A stretch of DNA of 64,000 nucleotides, taken from contig JACKBN010000012.1 in assembly GCA_020634565.1 (NCBI GenBank), positions 1 to 64,000 of the forward strand. Reading direction: 5' to 3'. Positions 8,842 to 17,895 of this stretch are shown in pieces. Origin of the DNA: Ardenticatenaceae bacterium (GTDB lineage Bacteria > Chloroflexota > Anaerolineae > Promineifilales > Promineifilaceae). Made by a program: the position numbers and the translations under genes. The notes below the pieces were generated by a model, which was given only the letters and a program-made list of their open reading frames with translations, was not told the DNA's origin and searched no databases. Positions within the stretch are counted from its first letter, which is position 1; each line of letters starts with the position of its first letter.

Positions 8842-8882
8842 AAGAAAAAGACCCTGTCAAAGTCATGCTCTGACAGGGTCTT
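8842..8882 (-). terminator. Rho-independent terminator of the secreted nuclease gene
   Basis: AAGACCCTGTCA and its complement (8848-8859, 8871-8882) form a 12-bp stem followed by TTTTTC on the minus strand. It lies about 57 bp after the nuclease stop codon. Confidence 0.88.
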
Positions 8883-8938
8883 CATTAGATTTTAGGCCAG
8901 ACAACAGACAGGTGAATGCCCGTTGTCAACAGCTAGTG

Positions 8939-11900
8939 CTAGCAGCCTAGTTCAACATTGACACAGAAATCAACACCTGGCTCAAAGTCCAGAATTTCAT
9001 CAATGCCAACGTTACCGTTGATCAGATCTGCGCCCGCGCCGCCAACGAATGTGTCATCACCGAACAAACCAATCAGGAGATCATTGCCGTCGTAGCCAAA
9101 GATGGTGTCATTTTCCAGGCCACCCGTAATGATTTCGCTGTTGTCAGTTCCGTGAATCTCGTAGCAGGCGTCGTTGCCCAAACCTTGTGCAATGCCCCAG
9201 CGTCCAGCGTGGAAGCGAATGCCATTGTAGCCATGTTCACCTACTAAAACGGTGGTAGCCAGACCCTCAAACGGGCTGCCTTCCAGCGCGACTACGTAAC
9301 AACCACTTTCATTTTGGATAAGCGAAGGTGTCAGATTTAAGCCGACGATCACCGGATCGTGATCCGATGCCCGGTAAGCATTTGGCTCGTAAAGTGCATC
9401 CTGAGCATCCTGCTTAAAGGACGTATCGTAATCAATCAGATCGGCCTCATCTGCGTTGATGTGCCAGGCGGTTGTGCCAGTTACCTGGCTCGCCAGGCTG
9501 CTGTTGGCCAAAGCGTAATCCAGATAGCCTAACTGCCCATCAAACACATAGGAATAAGCATATTCCCCGCCAAACGCGTAGAGCATGTCGGTGTAATCAT
9601 CACTTGTGCCCAAGGTGTCATCCGGTCCCGCCAGAATGGCATCGATCGGATCTTCCTTATCGTACGAGTTCAGATCACCGATGATAAGTGCATCTGAGTC
9701 ACCACTGCCGGTTGGATCTGTAGCCAGCCAATCGACCAGCGCTTCGGCCGCCATCATGCGAGTGATGTTGCAGTTGCCTGCTCCGTCACCCAGGTCTGGA
9801 TCGCCTACGTCATTACAATCAGAGCCTTTGGATTTCAGATGGTTCACCACGACAGTGAAGATGCCGTTGCTGCTGTTTTCCACAAAGCTTTGAGCCAATG
9901 CCGGACGGTTCAGCGTATCGATGAACCGGGCGTCCACGCTGGAATCCAGAATGGCGCTGCTGCGGTATGGCGTGACGGTGGCTGGTTTGTAAATGAGACC
10001 GACAGCGATTTCGTCGGTACCAATGAGCGGTACGCCGGGATCGATGAAGGCGTAGGTGCCTGGCGCTGTGGCGTCATTCAGGCCGTTCACAAGATCGGCG
10101 ATGGCGGAGAATTCATCGTAGCCATCGTTCTCGATTTCCATCAGGCCTACAACGTCCGCATCAATTGCGGTAATAGCAGCAATGATTTTGTCCCGCTGCC
10201 GGTTGAACTCGTCCAGATTGTCGGCACCGCGAGCGGTGGGGAAGCCACCACCCATGCCGTCACCGTTGAAGTAGTTCAACACGTTGAAGCTGGCAACCTG
10301 TAAGCTGCCGCCAACAGCATCTGGTGCTGCCGTGCGCGGATTGAGCGAAGTGTAATCTGCGCCCTGGGTGGGTTGAATGCGATACAGGTCAAAGCTGTAA
10401 TTGATGACGCCCGTGACGTTGTCCAGGCTATCACCACCGCGGAAGATGTTGTCCAGGGTGAATTCCAGCCCGTTGGGGTGAATCGCGGGGTCAGGATTTT
10501 GAGTCGTACGGCCGTCATCCAATGTAATCCGATTAGCGGCGTTGGCTGCGGCCAGTGCTGCCTGTTCTGGACTACCGGGTTCGTAAACGGCCGTTGATTG
10601 ATATTGACGATCCGGGGTCAAGACAATTTCCCCAAATCGATCATAGTTAAAATATTCTGAAATGTAGAGCGTTTGTCCAGCAGTGGTGACCAGCATACCT
10701 TCTACCGCCTCAAAGTCTGACGGTACGGTAATGGTGGTTGGCGCTACGCTGCCAGTGCCACATAGCAGCACGGTGTCCACAGAGGTAATCTCCGTCATGC
10801 TGAAAAACTCATCAACAACACCAGAGACACGAACCAGATCGCCGGGCATAACGTCCATCGCGCTGGGCGCAAAGACGAAGATACCATCGGATGTTGCTGG
10901 GTCGCCATCACCAACAGCGTCTTGGATAAAGAAGCCACCCAGGTCTGTATGGTCACCGTCATTTGGTTGGAAGTCCCCAACAACAACACCATCTACGATT
11001 ACGGAAGCGCCATCCAATGGGCTGAAAGCGCCATTACCTTGAATGTCGTAAATCGGGGTTGTAACGCCTGTGGTGGTGCAATCCAGCGGTGGTGCCACAT
11101 AGATTTCGTTCATGGCACCTGGGGTATTGTATGCTTCTCCCACACCGATGCTGCCTGTGAAGCCAGGAATACCAGCCAGATCAAAATCGTTACGTACCCA
11201 ATCGCTGGCGGCGTCCGTATCAAACCCATCGGGGATACGGGACGCGCCACCGGGGGCAAAGCTGCTAATACCGTCGTAATTGGGACCCAGTGCCGGGACG
11301 CCATAAGTGAGATCCCCAGCGTCACCGTCATTTACAGAAACGGCATCCGCAATTGCTGTCCAGGGCGTAACATCCAAAACGCCGTCATCATCTGTATCCA
11401 GGTCGTCCCCTGCCGTGCCAGTGAAATTCTCGACGAGCAGCAGAGACAGGGTTCCGTTTTCCAACGAGTTAGCAGCTAAATCGCCTAACCAGAACCCGTT
11501 AGCATCGGTTGTGCCGACAGCAATCACTTCGTCTACCGTACCGGTTGCTGAGGTGCTGTCCCCTTCGATTTCCAGAATCGTATAGGCTGAATAATCTGTA
11601 TCTGGGGCGCCAAACAGTTCGACATACTCTACATCGGTGCCTGTGGTGCTGGCCGAGAACTCGTTGAGTTTGGGGCCAGTCGGGCCACTGCTACCGCAGT
11701 TGGCTGTATGACTTCCCAGCCCATCGAAAGTATCCTGGGCAAATGTGACCCATTCGACGGAGGCATCGAAAGCATCATCGGCGTTTGTGTCTCCCGCACA
11801 GATTGCTTCGGCCCGACGCAGGGTGTCATTTTGTCCGCCGCCGGCCCACTCGCTGCCGGGGTCAAAGCCAATCTGACCGAAGGCATCTACAACAGCGCCA

Positions 11901-12340
11901 TCTTTACGCAATACAACAGCATCATCGCCGTTGAAATTGATCACAGCTGAATCAATGAGATCTGTCTCTGCCAGAACGGCCGCATCGGCTGATCCATGAG
12001 AAACAACAAAAACATCGCCGTCTGCAATGGTTCCGGTTAGAGCCACACTCTGGCTGGGGCTGGCTGCGCCATTGCTGTAGAGCTCCAGGGTGTACAAGCC
12101 AGCGCCAAGATCAACGGCTGAGCCTGTTCCATTATAGATTTCGATAGACTTGTTAAAGCTACCCCCTTCAATGTACTCAGACATGAAAAGCTCGGTCGCT
12201 GCTGAACCACCCCCGCAGTTAGCGGTGTGGCTGCCAAGGCCATCGAAGGTATCCTGGGCAAAGGTGACCCATTCAACGGAGGCATCGAAAGCATCGTCGG
12301 CGTTTGTGTCCCCCGCACAGATCGCTTCGGCCCGACGCAA
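8939..12340 (-). CDS. secreted nuclease, ExeM/NucH-type (lamin-tail + OB-fold + exonuclease-phosphatase), main part
   Basis: This 1133-aa frame lacks its own signal peptide. It continues the N-terminal piece at 12381-12803, from which a single extra base near 12405 separates it. In order: end of one lamin-tail domain (LTD), a near-identical second LTD, a third divergent LTD (PKLNEFSASTTGTDVEYVEL), an OB-fold region (IYDIQGNGAFSPLDG), then an endonuclease/exonuclease/phosphatase domain (QVASFNVLNYF, GLMEIENDGY, IIGDLNSY, ASDHDPVIVGL). The C-terminal NDTIFGYDGNDLLIG block resembles RTX Ca-binding repeats. Expected role: Ca/Mg-dependent extracellular DNA degradation. Confidence 0.88.
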   Translation of the reverse strand: MRRAEAICAGDTNADDAFDASVEWVTFAQDTFDGLGSHTANCGGGSAATELFMSEYIEGGSFNKSIEIYNGTGSAVDLGAGLYTLELYSNGAASPSQSVALTGTIADGDVFVVSHGSADAAVLAETDLIDSAVINFNGDDAVVLRKDGAVVDAFGQIGFDPGSEWAGGGQNDTLRRAEAICAGDTNADDAFDASVEWVTFAQDTFDGLGSHTANCGSSGPTGPKLNEFSASTTGTDVEYVELFGAPDTDYSAYTILEIEGDSTSATGTVDEVIAVGTTDANGFWLGDLAANSLENGTLSLLLVENFTGTAGDDLDTDDDGVLDVTPWTAIADAVSVNDGDAGDLTYGVPALGPNYDGISSFAPGGASRIPDGFDTDAASDWVRNDFDLAGIPGFTGSIGVGEAYNTPGAMNEIYVAPPLDCTTTGVTTPIYDIQGNGAFSPLDGASVIVDGVVVGDFQPNDGDHTDLGGFFIQDAVGDGDPATSDGIFVFAPSAMDVMPGDLVRVSGVVDEFFSMTEITSVDTVLLCGTGSVAPTTITVPSDFEAVEGMLVTTAGQTLYISEYFNYDRFGEIVLTPDRQYQSTAVYEPGSPEQAALAAANAANRITLDDGRTTQNPDPAIHPNGLEFTLDNIFRGGDSLDNVTGVINYSFDLYRIQPTQGADYTSLNPRTAAPDAVGGSLQVASFNVLNYFNGDGMGGGFPTARGADNLDEFNRQRDKIIAAITAIDADVVGLMEIENDGYDEFSAIADLVNGLNDATAPGTYAFIDPGVPLIGTDEIAVGLIYKPATVTPYRSSAILDSSVDARFIDTLNRPALAQSFVENSSNGIFTVVVNHLKSKGSDCNDVGDPDLGDGAGNCNITRMMAAEALVDWLATDPTGSGDSDALIIGDLNSYDKEDPIDAILAGPDDTLGTSDDYTDMLYAFGGEYAYSYVFDGQLGYLDYALANSSLASQVTGTTAWHINADEADLIDYDTSFKQDAQDALYEPNAYRASDHDPVIVGLNLTPSLIQNESGCYVVALEGSPFEGLATTVLVGEHGYNGIRFHAGRWGIAQGLGNDACYEIHGTDNSEIITGGLENDTIFGYDGNDLLIGLFGDDTFVGGAGADLINGNVGIDEILDFEPGVDFCVNVELGC

Positions 12341-12700
12341 GGTGTCATTCTGCCCGCCGCCGACCCACTCGCTACCGGGGTCAACGCCAATTTGACCGAA
12401 GGCAGTCTATAACAGCGCCATCTTTACGCAATACAACGGCATCATCGCCGTTGAAATTGATCACAGCTGAATCAATCAGGTCTGCTTCTGCCAGAACGGC
12501 CGCATCAGCTGATCCGTGGGCCAAAACAAAAACGTCGCCGTCGGCGATAGTACCGGACAGGGCGACGCTTTGACTCGGGCTGGCTGCTCCATTGCTATAG
12601 AGCTCCAGTGTGTACAGGCCTGCACCAAGGTCAACAGTTGCACCTGTACCGTTGAATAGTTCAATCGCTTTATTAAAGCTGCCTCCTTCGATGTATTCAG
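11695..12700. repeat. tandem duplication of a 519-bp lamin-tail-domain unit inside the nuclease gene
   Basis: Two consecutive units (about 11695-12180 and 12214-12700) are nearly identical in DNA and protein, offset by 519 bp (173 codons). Both encode the same lamin-tail core (SEYIEGGSF through LGSHTANCG). The high nucleotide identity points to a recent duplication. The offset becomes 520 past the extra base at 12405. Confidence 0.85.
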
Positions 12701-12803
12701 AAATGAATATATCTGAGGCGGCCGCTCGCGAGGGCGCAGCCGTGCCTATTAGAAAAATAAACACAGCGGCCAGGACAAATAATATGTGTCTAAACCTTCT
12801 CAA
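12381..12803 (-). CDS. N-terminal piece of the secreted nuclease (signal peptide and first LTD), frameshifted
   Basis: 140 aa. It begins with a signal peptide (MRRFRHILFVLAAVFIFLIG, Ala cleavage region) translated from a TTG at 12803 with GGAGGAAA upstream. A lamin-tail domain starts at SDIFISEYIEGGSFNKAIE. The frame breaks after GAVID: here the plus strand reads GGCAGTCTAT, whereas the duplicated copy 520 bp away reads GGCATCTAC. The extra G at 12405 shifts the frame and gives a stop at 12381. Removing it joins this piece to the main frame as one protein of about 1290 aa. A true mutation or a sequencing error could explain it. Confidence 0.8.
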   Translation of the reverse strand: MRRFRHILFVLAAVFIFLIGTAAPSRAAASDIFISEYIEGGSFNKAIELFNGTGATVDLGAGLYTLELYSNGAASPSQSVALSGTIADGDVFVLAHGSADAAVLAEADLIDSAVINFNGDDAVVLRKDGAVIDCLRSNWR

Positions 12804-13171
12804 TGTTTCCTCCGTGTGATGTGCCTAAGGCACGCTACTAAGTGGGGGTGTCCCTGAAAGTCGGTGGCAGCTAGATTCTGGCGTAAAAATCAGCGTCAAC
12901 TGATCGTGGGGAGGGGCCAGAAATAGATTTTGTTCGGGCTTTCATTTTGGGACTTCCGCAAAAGACAAAAAAAAGACAAATTGCCACTAGATAAGATTAT
13001 AACCATATCAAGTTACATTCTGACTTACCAAATGCTTACAGGCCAATTGAAATGGGTGCGTTTTGACACCAATGTGTCACCGTAAGAGAAATAAAAATAG
13101 CCTGATTTAAATCAGGCTATTGGGGTTGATTTTGTATTGAGATGCGCAAGGTCTAATCCTTGGAATTATTA
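12804..13171. other. gene-free stretch upstream of the nuclease
   Basis: No ORF with coding character was seen. On the minus strand a TATAAT-like box occurs near 12993 without a convincing -35 box. The only clear structure is the tRNA terminator palindrome at 13096-13121. Confidence 0.5.
13096..13121 (-). terminator. terminator downstream of tRNA-Gly(CCC)
   Basis: A perfect 26-bp palindrome (AATAGCCTGATTT and its complement) runs into TTTTTA on the minus strand, about 50 bp past the 3' end of the tRNA. Confidence 0.8.
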
Positions 13172-13242
13172 AGCGGGTAACGGGAATCGAACCCGTACTC
13201 TTTGCTTGGGAAGCAAATGTGATACCGTTTCACCATACCCGC
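13172..13242 (-). tRNA. tRNA-Gly (anticodon CCC)
   Basis: The minus strand folds as a cloverleaf: acceptor GCGGGTA/TACCCGC, D arm GTG/CAC, anticodon stem TTTGC/GCAAA with loop TTCCCAA, and T arm ACGGG-TTCGATT-CCCGT. The discriminator is U and CCA is not encoded. 71 nt. Confidence 0.95.
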
Positions 13243-13483
13243 AAGTGAAGCGAAATTATAGTCTCGTGGCAATTAAGTGTCAAATTCAGGAAACGGCCGT
13301 TTTTCCCTTGCACCTCTCTTTTTTCTGCTTATAATGACACTTCACCAATGTTAAAATTTTCTATAATTTTTTACATTGCAAAGTGAAAAGCGACTTCAAA
13401 CTGCTGGCTGTATAGACTGCGTCCATTATTTCCTGCGCGCCGCAGCAGTAAATGATTAGAACAGACAGATTGTAGAGGTATTT

Positions 13484-13999
13484 ATGCAGAAGGCCGTGAT
13501 CTTGTTGGTGGAGGGGAAGCGAGCGGGGCAATATACGGCCGTACCAGCCCTTGAAAAAGCAGGTCATCGCGTAGAAGTGTGCCATACAGGGACGACTGCC
13601 ATACAAGCGCTCAAGAATTTTGAACCCAACTTGATCATTTTTAACGCCGCCACAATGCGAACCAGCGGTGCTCGTACCTGTCGGCGCTTGAAAAGAAATC
13701 AGGAAGATCTGCCCATCATCCACATTCGGGGAGAGGGTGATCCTGAGGATGCTGAAGCTGAAGCGGACGTCTATTTAGAGCAGCCTTTTACCCCGCGTAA
13801 ACTTCTGAATCGGGTAAAAGATTTACTACCGGTTAATCATGATTTGGAAGAGACCGTGCGCTATGGACATATTTCGCTGTACCTATCCAAGAAATCGGTA
13901 GATGCCGGCAATGGTGAGAGCCGCTTAACCCCCAAATTGGTCCACTTGCTTGAACAGTTTATGCGGCATCCACGCCAGATTCTCACCCGACGGAACTGA
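13484..13999 (+). CDS. OmpR-family response regulator, degenerate receiver, frame broken before the DNA-binding end
   Basis: 171 aa. Receiver-like domain about 1-115, followed by the start of a winged-helix domain (RLTPKLVHLLEQFMRHP). The phosphoacceptor position is Asn54 (LIIFNAATM) instead of Asp, and the usual acidic pair reads LLVEGKR, so it probably cannot be phosphorylated in the normal way. The frame ends at TGA 13997, within the winged helix. One missing base near 13990 would restore QILTR.ELMQRVW and join the piece to 13993-14160, giving a normal-length regulator of about 225 aa. No kinase gene is adjacent. Confidence 0.75.
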   Translation: MQKAVILLVEGKRAGQYTAVPALEKAGHRVEVCHTGTTAIQALKNFEPNLIIFNAATMRTSGARTCRRLKRNQEDLPIIHIRGEGDPEDAEAEADVYLEQPFTPRKLLNRVKDLLPVNHDLEETVRYGHISLYLSKKSVDAGNGESRLTPKLVHLLEQFMRHPRQILTRRN

Positions 14000-14160
14000 T
14001 GCAGCGTGTTTGGAAGACTGATTATATTGGGGATACGCGTACGTTGGATGTGCATATTCGTTGGGTGCGTGAGCATATTGAAATCGACCCAGCCAAACCC
14101 AAATTCCTGAAAACTGTAAGAGGAAAAGGGTATGTTTTGGCGATACCCACTCCTAAATGA
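13993..14160 (+). pseudogene. C-terminal winged-helix end of the preceding response regulator (other frame)
   Basis: Reading from GAA at 13993 gives ELMQRVWKTDYIGDTRTLDV, then HIRWVREHIE and KTVRGKGYVLAIPTPK, stopping at TGA 14158-14160. This is the recognition helix and beta-hairpin wing of an OmpR/PhoB DNA-binding domain. It is the missing end of the gene at 13484, displaced by one base. Too short to be a gene of its own. Confidence 0.75.
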
Positions 14161-14218
14161 CTTCCCAGGCCACATTTTAGGCAAGCCATTTTCCTGTTTG
14201 CGACAGAAGCATGAAAAG

Positions 14219-14245
14219 CAAAAACGCCACCAATTTGGTGGCGTT
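14219..14245 (-). terminator. Rho-independent terminator of rpsT
   Basis: AACGCCACC/GGTGGCGTT form a 9-bp stem (14223-14231, 14237-14245) followed by TTTTTGC on the minus strand, about 30 bp after the rpsT stop. Confidence 0.85.
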
Positions 14246-14276
14246 CTCGTTGTTTAGATTTTGTGCGAAACTGAAA

Positions 14277-14549
14277 TTAGCTTGCTTGACGCGCTTTTTC
14301 CAGGGCAGCCATCAGGCGACCTTTGCGGCGTGCGGCATTACGTGGATGGATGACGTGCTTGCGTGCAGCTTTATCCAACGTTTTGTACGCCATGTTTGCT
14401 GCTGTTTCAGCTTCGTCCAGCTTGCCGTCAGCAATGAGCTGGCGTGTGCGCTTGACGTAGGTGCGTGCTGCCGAAACATACATGCGGTTATGCGCGGTAC
14501 GTTTTTCTGTCTGCCGGATCCGTTTTTTCGCAGATTTAATGTTAGCCAA
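14277..14549 (-). CDS. rpsT: 30S ribosomal protein S20
   Basis: 90 aa, highly basic, with the family pattern ANIKSAKKRIRQTEKRTAHN at the N terminus and HPRNAARRKGRLMAALEKA at the C terminus. S20 binds 16S rRNA early in 30S assembly. The start is a TTG at 14547-14549, chosen because GGAGGT lies seven bases upstream and the protein then begins exactly at the conserved MANIKS. Longer frames starting upstream (to 14609) have no support. The gene is monocistronic with its own terminator. Confidence 0.95.
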   Translation of the reverse strand: MANIKSAKKRIRQTEKRTAHNRMYVSAARTYVKRTRQLIADGKLDEAETAANMAYKTLDKAARKHVIHPRNAARRKGRLMAALEKARQAS

Positions 14550-15023
14550 AGTAATAACCTCCGTTATGCTTACCAAGTGAAAGCAATTGCATTCTTTGAT
14601 CGCTTTCACAAAACCATAGAGGCGTGAGAGCGGGAGAATAATAGCACAAACGAGCAGGTTTGCAACTGTGAACCACTGTATTTTTTCTATTCTAGCGCAT
14701 ATTCTTCCACAATCGTTTTGAGGGCTGCATTATTCATTATGTTCGGGGAACGGCCGTTGGCACAAACCAACTCTTCTTTCACTCGTGGGCTGAAAATGTG
14801 AGTGATCGGTGACGGTAACGGCCGTCTGAACAACTGTGCCAAAATACCCATCTCGTCACCCGGGCTCAGGTAGTGCATAATTGCTTGCTGGTTTTTGGCT
14901 GTGAGCTGGCTTAAATGGATATGTGCAATGGGTTTCGTGTTATTTTTCTTAACATGACGGCTAAGTGAGCAATTGCATAACGTTTTTTGCTGATGATCAG
15001 CATAATGTAAAATTATCGTTATT

Positions 15024-15052
15024 TTGTTGAACCAGATAGAAAAAGCTATACT
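15024..15052 (+). promoter_or_regulatory. promoter of the NarL-type response regulator
   Basis: TTGTTG (15024-15029), a 17-bp spacer and TATACT (15047-15052) end only 7 bp before the ATG at 15060. The transcript would therefore be leaderless or nearly so. Confidence 0.5.
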
Positions 15053-15059
15053 TATATTT

Positions 15060-15716
15060 ATGTCACGATTACGCATTCTCCTTGTAGACGATCATGAAGT
15101 GGTTAGGCTCGGTTTAAAGAGCTTAATTGAACGCAACCCTGGCTTTGAGGTAGTAGCTGAAGCCTCTGCTCAGCAGGAAGCTGTTAGCAAAGCATTGGCC
15201 CACAAACCTGATATTGTGTTGATGGATATTCGGTTAGCGGGCGGCAGCGGTATTGAGGCGTGTGAGCAAATTATGGCAGAGCTGCCACAAACAAAAGTAA
15301 TTATGCTCACCTCTTATGCCGAAGATGAAATGCTGTTTGCTGCAATTCGAGCTGGAGCCTCTGGTTATGTGCTGAAGCAGGTAGGCAGCAATGATGTCAT
15401 CCGGGCCATTGAAGCCGCAGCCCGGGGTGAAGCAACGTTGGATCCTTCTCTGACGCAGCGTATTTTTAATGAGATGCGCCGTTCTATTCAGCAGGAAGAA
15501 TCGGCTGCCTTTAGCGATTTGACGGCTCAGGAGATGCAGGTTTTGTCGCTTATTGCCGAAGGGCGGACAAACCGCGAAATTGCTGAAGCCCTTTATTTAA
15601 GTGAGGGCACCGTGCGCAATTATGTCAGCGGTATTTTGTCTAAACTGGAAGTATCTAACCGGGCAGAAGCGGCCGCTTACGCAATTCAACATCATCTTAA
15701 AGATTACCTGAATTAG
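15060..15716 (+). CDS. NarL/FixJ-family response regulator
   Basis: 218 aa. The receiver domain (1-120) has the acidic pair DD at 10-11, phosphoacceptor Asp56 (DIVLMDIRLAGGSG), a conserved Thr/Ser (MLTSYAEDE) and Lys (VLKQVG). A LuxR-type helix-turn-helix (about 150-210) reads LTAQEMQVLSLIAEGRTNRE. The start MSRLRILLVDDHE at 15060 is preferred because the usual receiver beta-strand begins there and a promoter ends just before it. The GAF histidine kinase starts 68 bp downstream, so the two form a two-component system. Confidence 0.93.
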   Translation: MSRLRILLVDDHEVVRLGLKSLIERNPGFEVVAEASAQQEAVSKALAHKPDIVLMDIRLAGGSGIEACEQIMAELPQTKVIMLTSYAEDEMLFAAIRAGASGYVLKQVGSNDVIRAIEAAARGEATLDPSLTQRIFNEMRRSIQQEESAAFSDLTAQEMQVLSLIAEGRTNREIAEALYLSEGTVRNYVSGILSKLEVSNRAEAAAYAIQHHLKDYLN

Positions 15717-15737
15717 GTCGAATATCATTTATTGCTA

Positions 15738-15757
15738 CCGGACATGGTCCGTTTTTT
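15738..15757 (+). terminator. short hairpin with U-run between regulator and kinase
   Basis: CGGAC-ATG-GTCCG followed by TTTTTT. The stem is only five bp, so it is likely a partial terminator that lowers kinase expression relative to the regulator. Confidence 0.5.
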
Positions 15758-15784
15758 GTTGTTCTCCGGGGGTGAAGAACAGCC

Positions 15785-17458
15785 ATGATGAATAATGGCC
15801 GCGAAATTGACTCGCTTTTGCAAGCCATCTGTGATGCAACGCTAAAAATTACACAAGTTGGGGATTTGTCAGACACTTTGCAGCGTATTGTAGATGCGTC
15901 GCGAGAGTTGCTATCCGCCAATTATGCCGTGTTGGCAACTTTTGCTCAGGAGAATCTGCCGGCAGAATTTGTCTTTTCTGGAATCTCAGCAGAGCAGGCT
16001 CAGCTTATTTCTCATTTGCCTGAAGGAATTGGCCTGTTGGGAGCTATTGTTGATGCCCAGAAACCTATTCGTCTGACAGATATTGAAGCACATCCGCAGT
16101 TTAGTGGTTTCCCGCAAGGGCATCCGGCCATGAAAAGCTTTCTGGGAATGCCGGTGATGCAAAATGGTGAGGTGTACGGCCGTATCTATCTCGCCGACAA
16201 ATTAGATGACCAGCAGTTTACTTCTACTGATGAGTATTTGCTCCAGCTTTTTTCCTCACATGCGGCCGTTGCCATTCAAAATGCTAAATTAATCGAGTCC
16301 AGCCGCGATCAGCGTGCTGAGTTGCAGCAGCGGAGCCGCCAAATGGCTGCGTTAGACAAGGCAACCGTAGCTATCTCCGGCGAATTGACGTTGGACAAAG
16401 TGCTGCAACAAATTATTGAGGCCGCTCGTGAACTGGCTGATGCTGAATATGCCGCCTTGGGTGTGCCCAATAGCCAGGGCTATTTGGAAACGTTTGTGGA
16501 TAGCGGTATGGATGCGGAAGTTGCTTCTGGTATTTCTCACTTGCCTAAGGGGTTGGGTTTGTTGGGGGCTATTATCAAGGAGCGACGCTCCATCCGGGTG
16601 CCACGCATTACCGACGATCCCCGCTCGGTTGGTTTTCCTGAAGGGCATCCCCCGATGATTCCCTTTTTGGGTGTGCCGGTTATTGCCGGGCGCGAAACGC
16701 TGGGCAATTTGTATTTGACCAACAAGATTGGCGCGGATGAATTTACCCAAACGGATCAGGATTTGGTGGAGATGTTGGCGGCGCATGCGGCCGTTGCTAT
16801 CCAAAATGCACGCTTGTACGAACAAGTGGGGCGGCTGGCTATTGTGGAAGAGCGCACACGCATTGGTATGGATCTGCATGATGGCATTATTCAATCCATC
16901 TATGCTGTGGGTCTTACGCTAGAGTCCACCAAGCTGTCGCTGCACAATAATCCTGAAGATGCCGATCTTTTGTTGACGCATGCGATTGAAGGGTTAAATG
17001 CGACGATTCGGGATATTCGCAACTTCATTTTGGATTTACGGCCGCATCGTTTTCAGGGGAATTTGGAGCATGGATTGGGTCGTTTGGTGCGTGAGTTCCA
17101 AGCCAATACGATGGTTGCGGTGTCTATGTCGGCGCAGCAAGAGGCATTGTCTATCGTGCCCGCGTCTGTGGCTCGCTCACTGTTTTTGACGACGCAAGAG
17201 GCGTTGGCCAATATCGCCCGGCATGCCAAGGCCGCGCAGGTGTTCATCAACATTGAAGCGCATGATGACAAGGTTATCTTGCGGGTGACTGATGATGGCA
17301 GTGGTTTTGATATGGCGTCGAAAAATTATTCAGTGGGGCATGGCTTGTCTAACATGCGGGCCAGAGCAGAAGATTTGAATGGTTCTTTTGCCATTAAATC
17401 TGCGCCAGGTAAGGGCACAACAGTCGAACTGGTTTTTCCAACTAATCCGGGTAGCTAG
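15785..17458 (+). CDS. NarX-like sensor histidine kinase with two GAF domains
   Basis: 557 aa, no transmembrane segment, so cytoplasmic. GAF domain 1 covers about 15-165 and GAF 2 about 190-340; both contain the LPEGIGLLGAI-like segment and a GHPxMxxFLGxPV motif, suggesting internal duplication. A HisKA_3 dimerisation helix follows, with the phosphorylated His365 (RTRIGMDLHDGIIQ). The HATPase_c domain has N box TQEALANIARHAKA and G boxes DDGSGFD and GHGLSNMRARAE. GAF domains commonly bind small ligands, haem or Fe-S, but the ligand is not evident. Partner of the NarL-type regulator upstream. Confidence 0.93.
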   Translation: MMNNGREIDSLLQAICDATLKITQVGDLSDTLQRIVDASRELLSANYAVLATFAQENLPAEFVFSGISAEQAQLISHLPEGIGLLGAIVDAQKPIRLTDIEAHPQFSGFPQGHPAMKSFLGMPVMQNGEVYGRIYLADKLDDQQFTSTDEYLLQLFSSHAAVAIQNAKLIESSRDQRAELQQRSRQMAALDKATVAISGELTLDKVLQQIIEAARELADAEYAALGVPNSQGYLETFVDSGMDAEVASGISHLPKGLGLLGAIIKERRSIRVPRITDDPRSVGFPEGHPPMIPFLGVPVIAGRETLGNLYLTNKIGADEFTQTDQDLVEMLAAHAAVAIQNARLYEQVGRLAIVEERTRIGMDLHDGIIQSIYAVGLTLESTKLSLHNNPEDADLLLTHAIEGLNATIRDIRNFILDLRPHRFQGNLEHGLGRLVREFQANTMVAVSMSAQQEALSIVPASVARSLFLTTQEALANIARHAKAAQVFINIEAHDDKVILRVTDDGSGFDMASKNYSVGHGLSNMRARAEDLNGSFAIKSAPGKGTTVELVFPTNPGS

Positions 17459-17466
17459 ACAATCGT

Positions 17467-17895
17467 TTAACCAGGAACGACATCCTCAGCCAGCATGCGG
17501 GCTGCATATTCCAAAAAGTCGGTGACGGTGATAATGCCGACAACTGTGTCATTTTCCAGAACAGGTAAGCCACCAAATTTATAAATGCTTAGCATCTCTG
17601 CTGCGCGGTAGGCGGGGGTGGTGGGCGTCACCGTGATGGGATTGGGGGTCATGCAGCTTTCGGCCGTTACGGAATCGAGTAGTTCTTCGTCTTGCCAACG
17701 GCCGTGTAGGACAACGGGGGAGTTCATCACCAATCGCACGTCTCGGTCTGTAATCATGCCCACTAATTTGCCATTATCCAGCACAGGAAGTTGGCGACAT
17801 CCTTCTGTTTTCATCACGCCGATAACGGTACGCATGGGGGTGTTGGGGGAAACACTGCTTGGAATGACGGTCATCAAATCATTAACGGTAACCAT
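17467..17895 (-). CDS. CBS-domain pair protein
   Basis: 142 aa, two CBS motifs (about 5-60 and 80-138). Each contains the adenosine-nucleotide-sensing pattern GxxVGMITDRDV / VVGIITVTDFLEY. Stand-alone CBS proteins usually sense AMP/ATP or SAM and regulate a partner; none is evident here. Convergent with the histidine kinase gene and divergent from the receiver at 18208. Confidence 0.88.
   Translation of the reverse strand: MVTVNDLMTVIPSSVSPNTPMRTVIGVMKTEGCRQLPVLDNGKLVGMITDRDVRLVMNSPVVLHGRWQDEELLDSVTAESCMTPNPITVTPTTPAYRAAEMLSIYKFGGLPVLENDTVVGIITVTDFLEYAARMLAEDVVPG

Noticed and set aside
14687..15076. Minus-strand ORF of 129 aa between rpsT and the NarL regulator
   Set aside because: No ribosome site, no recognisable domain, overlaps the promoter and start of the regulator on the other strand; composition looks non-coding.
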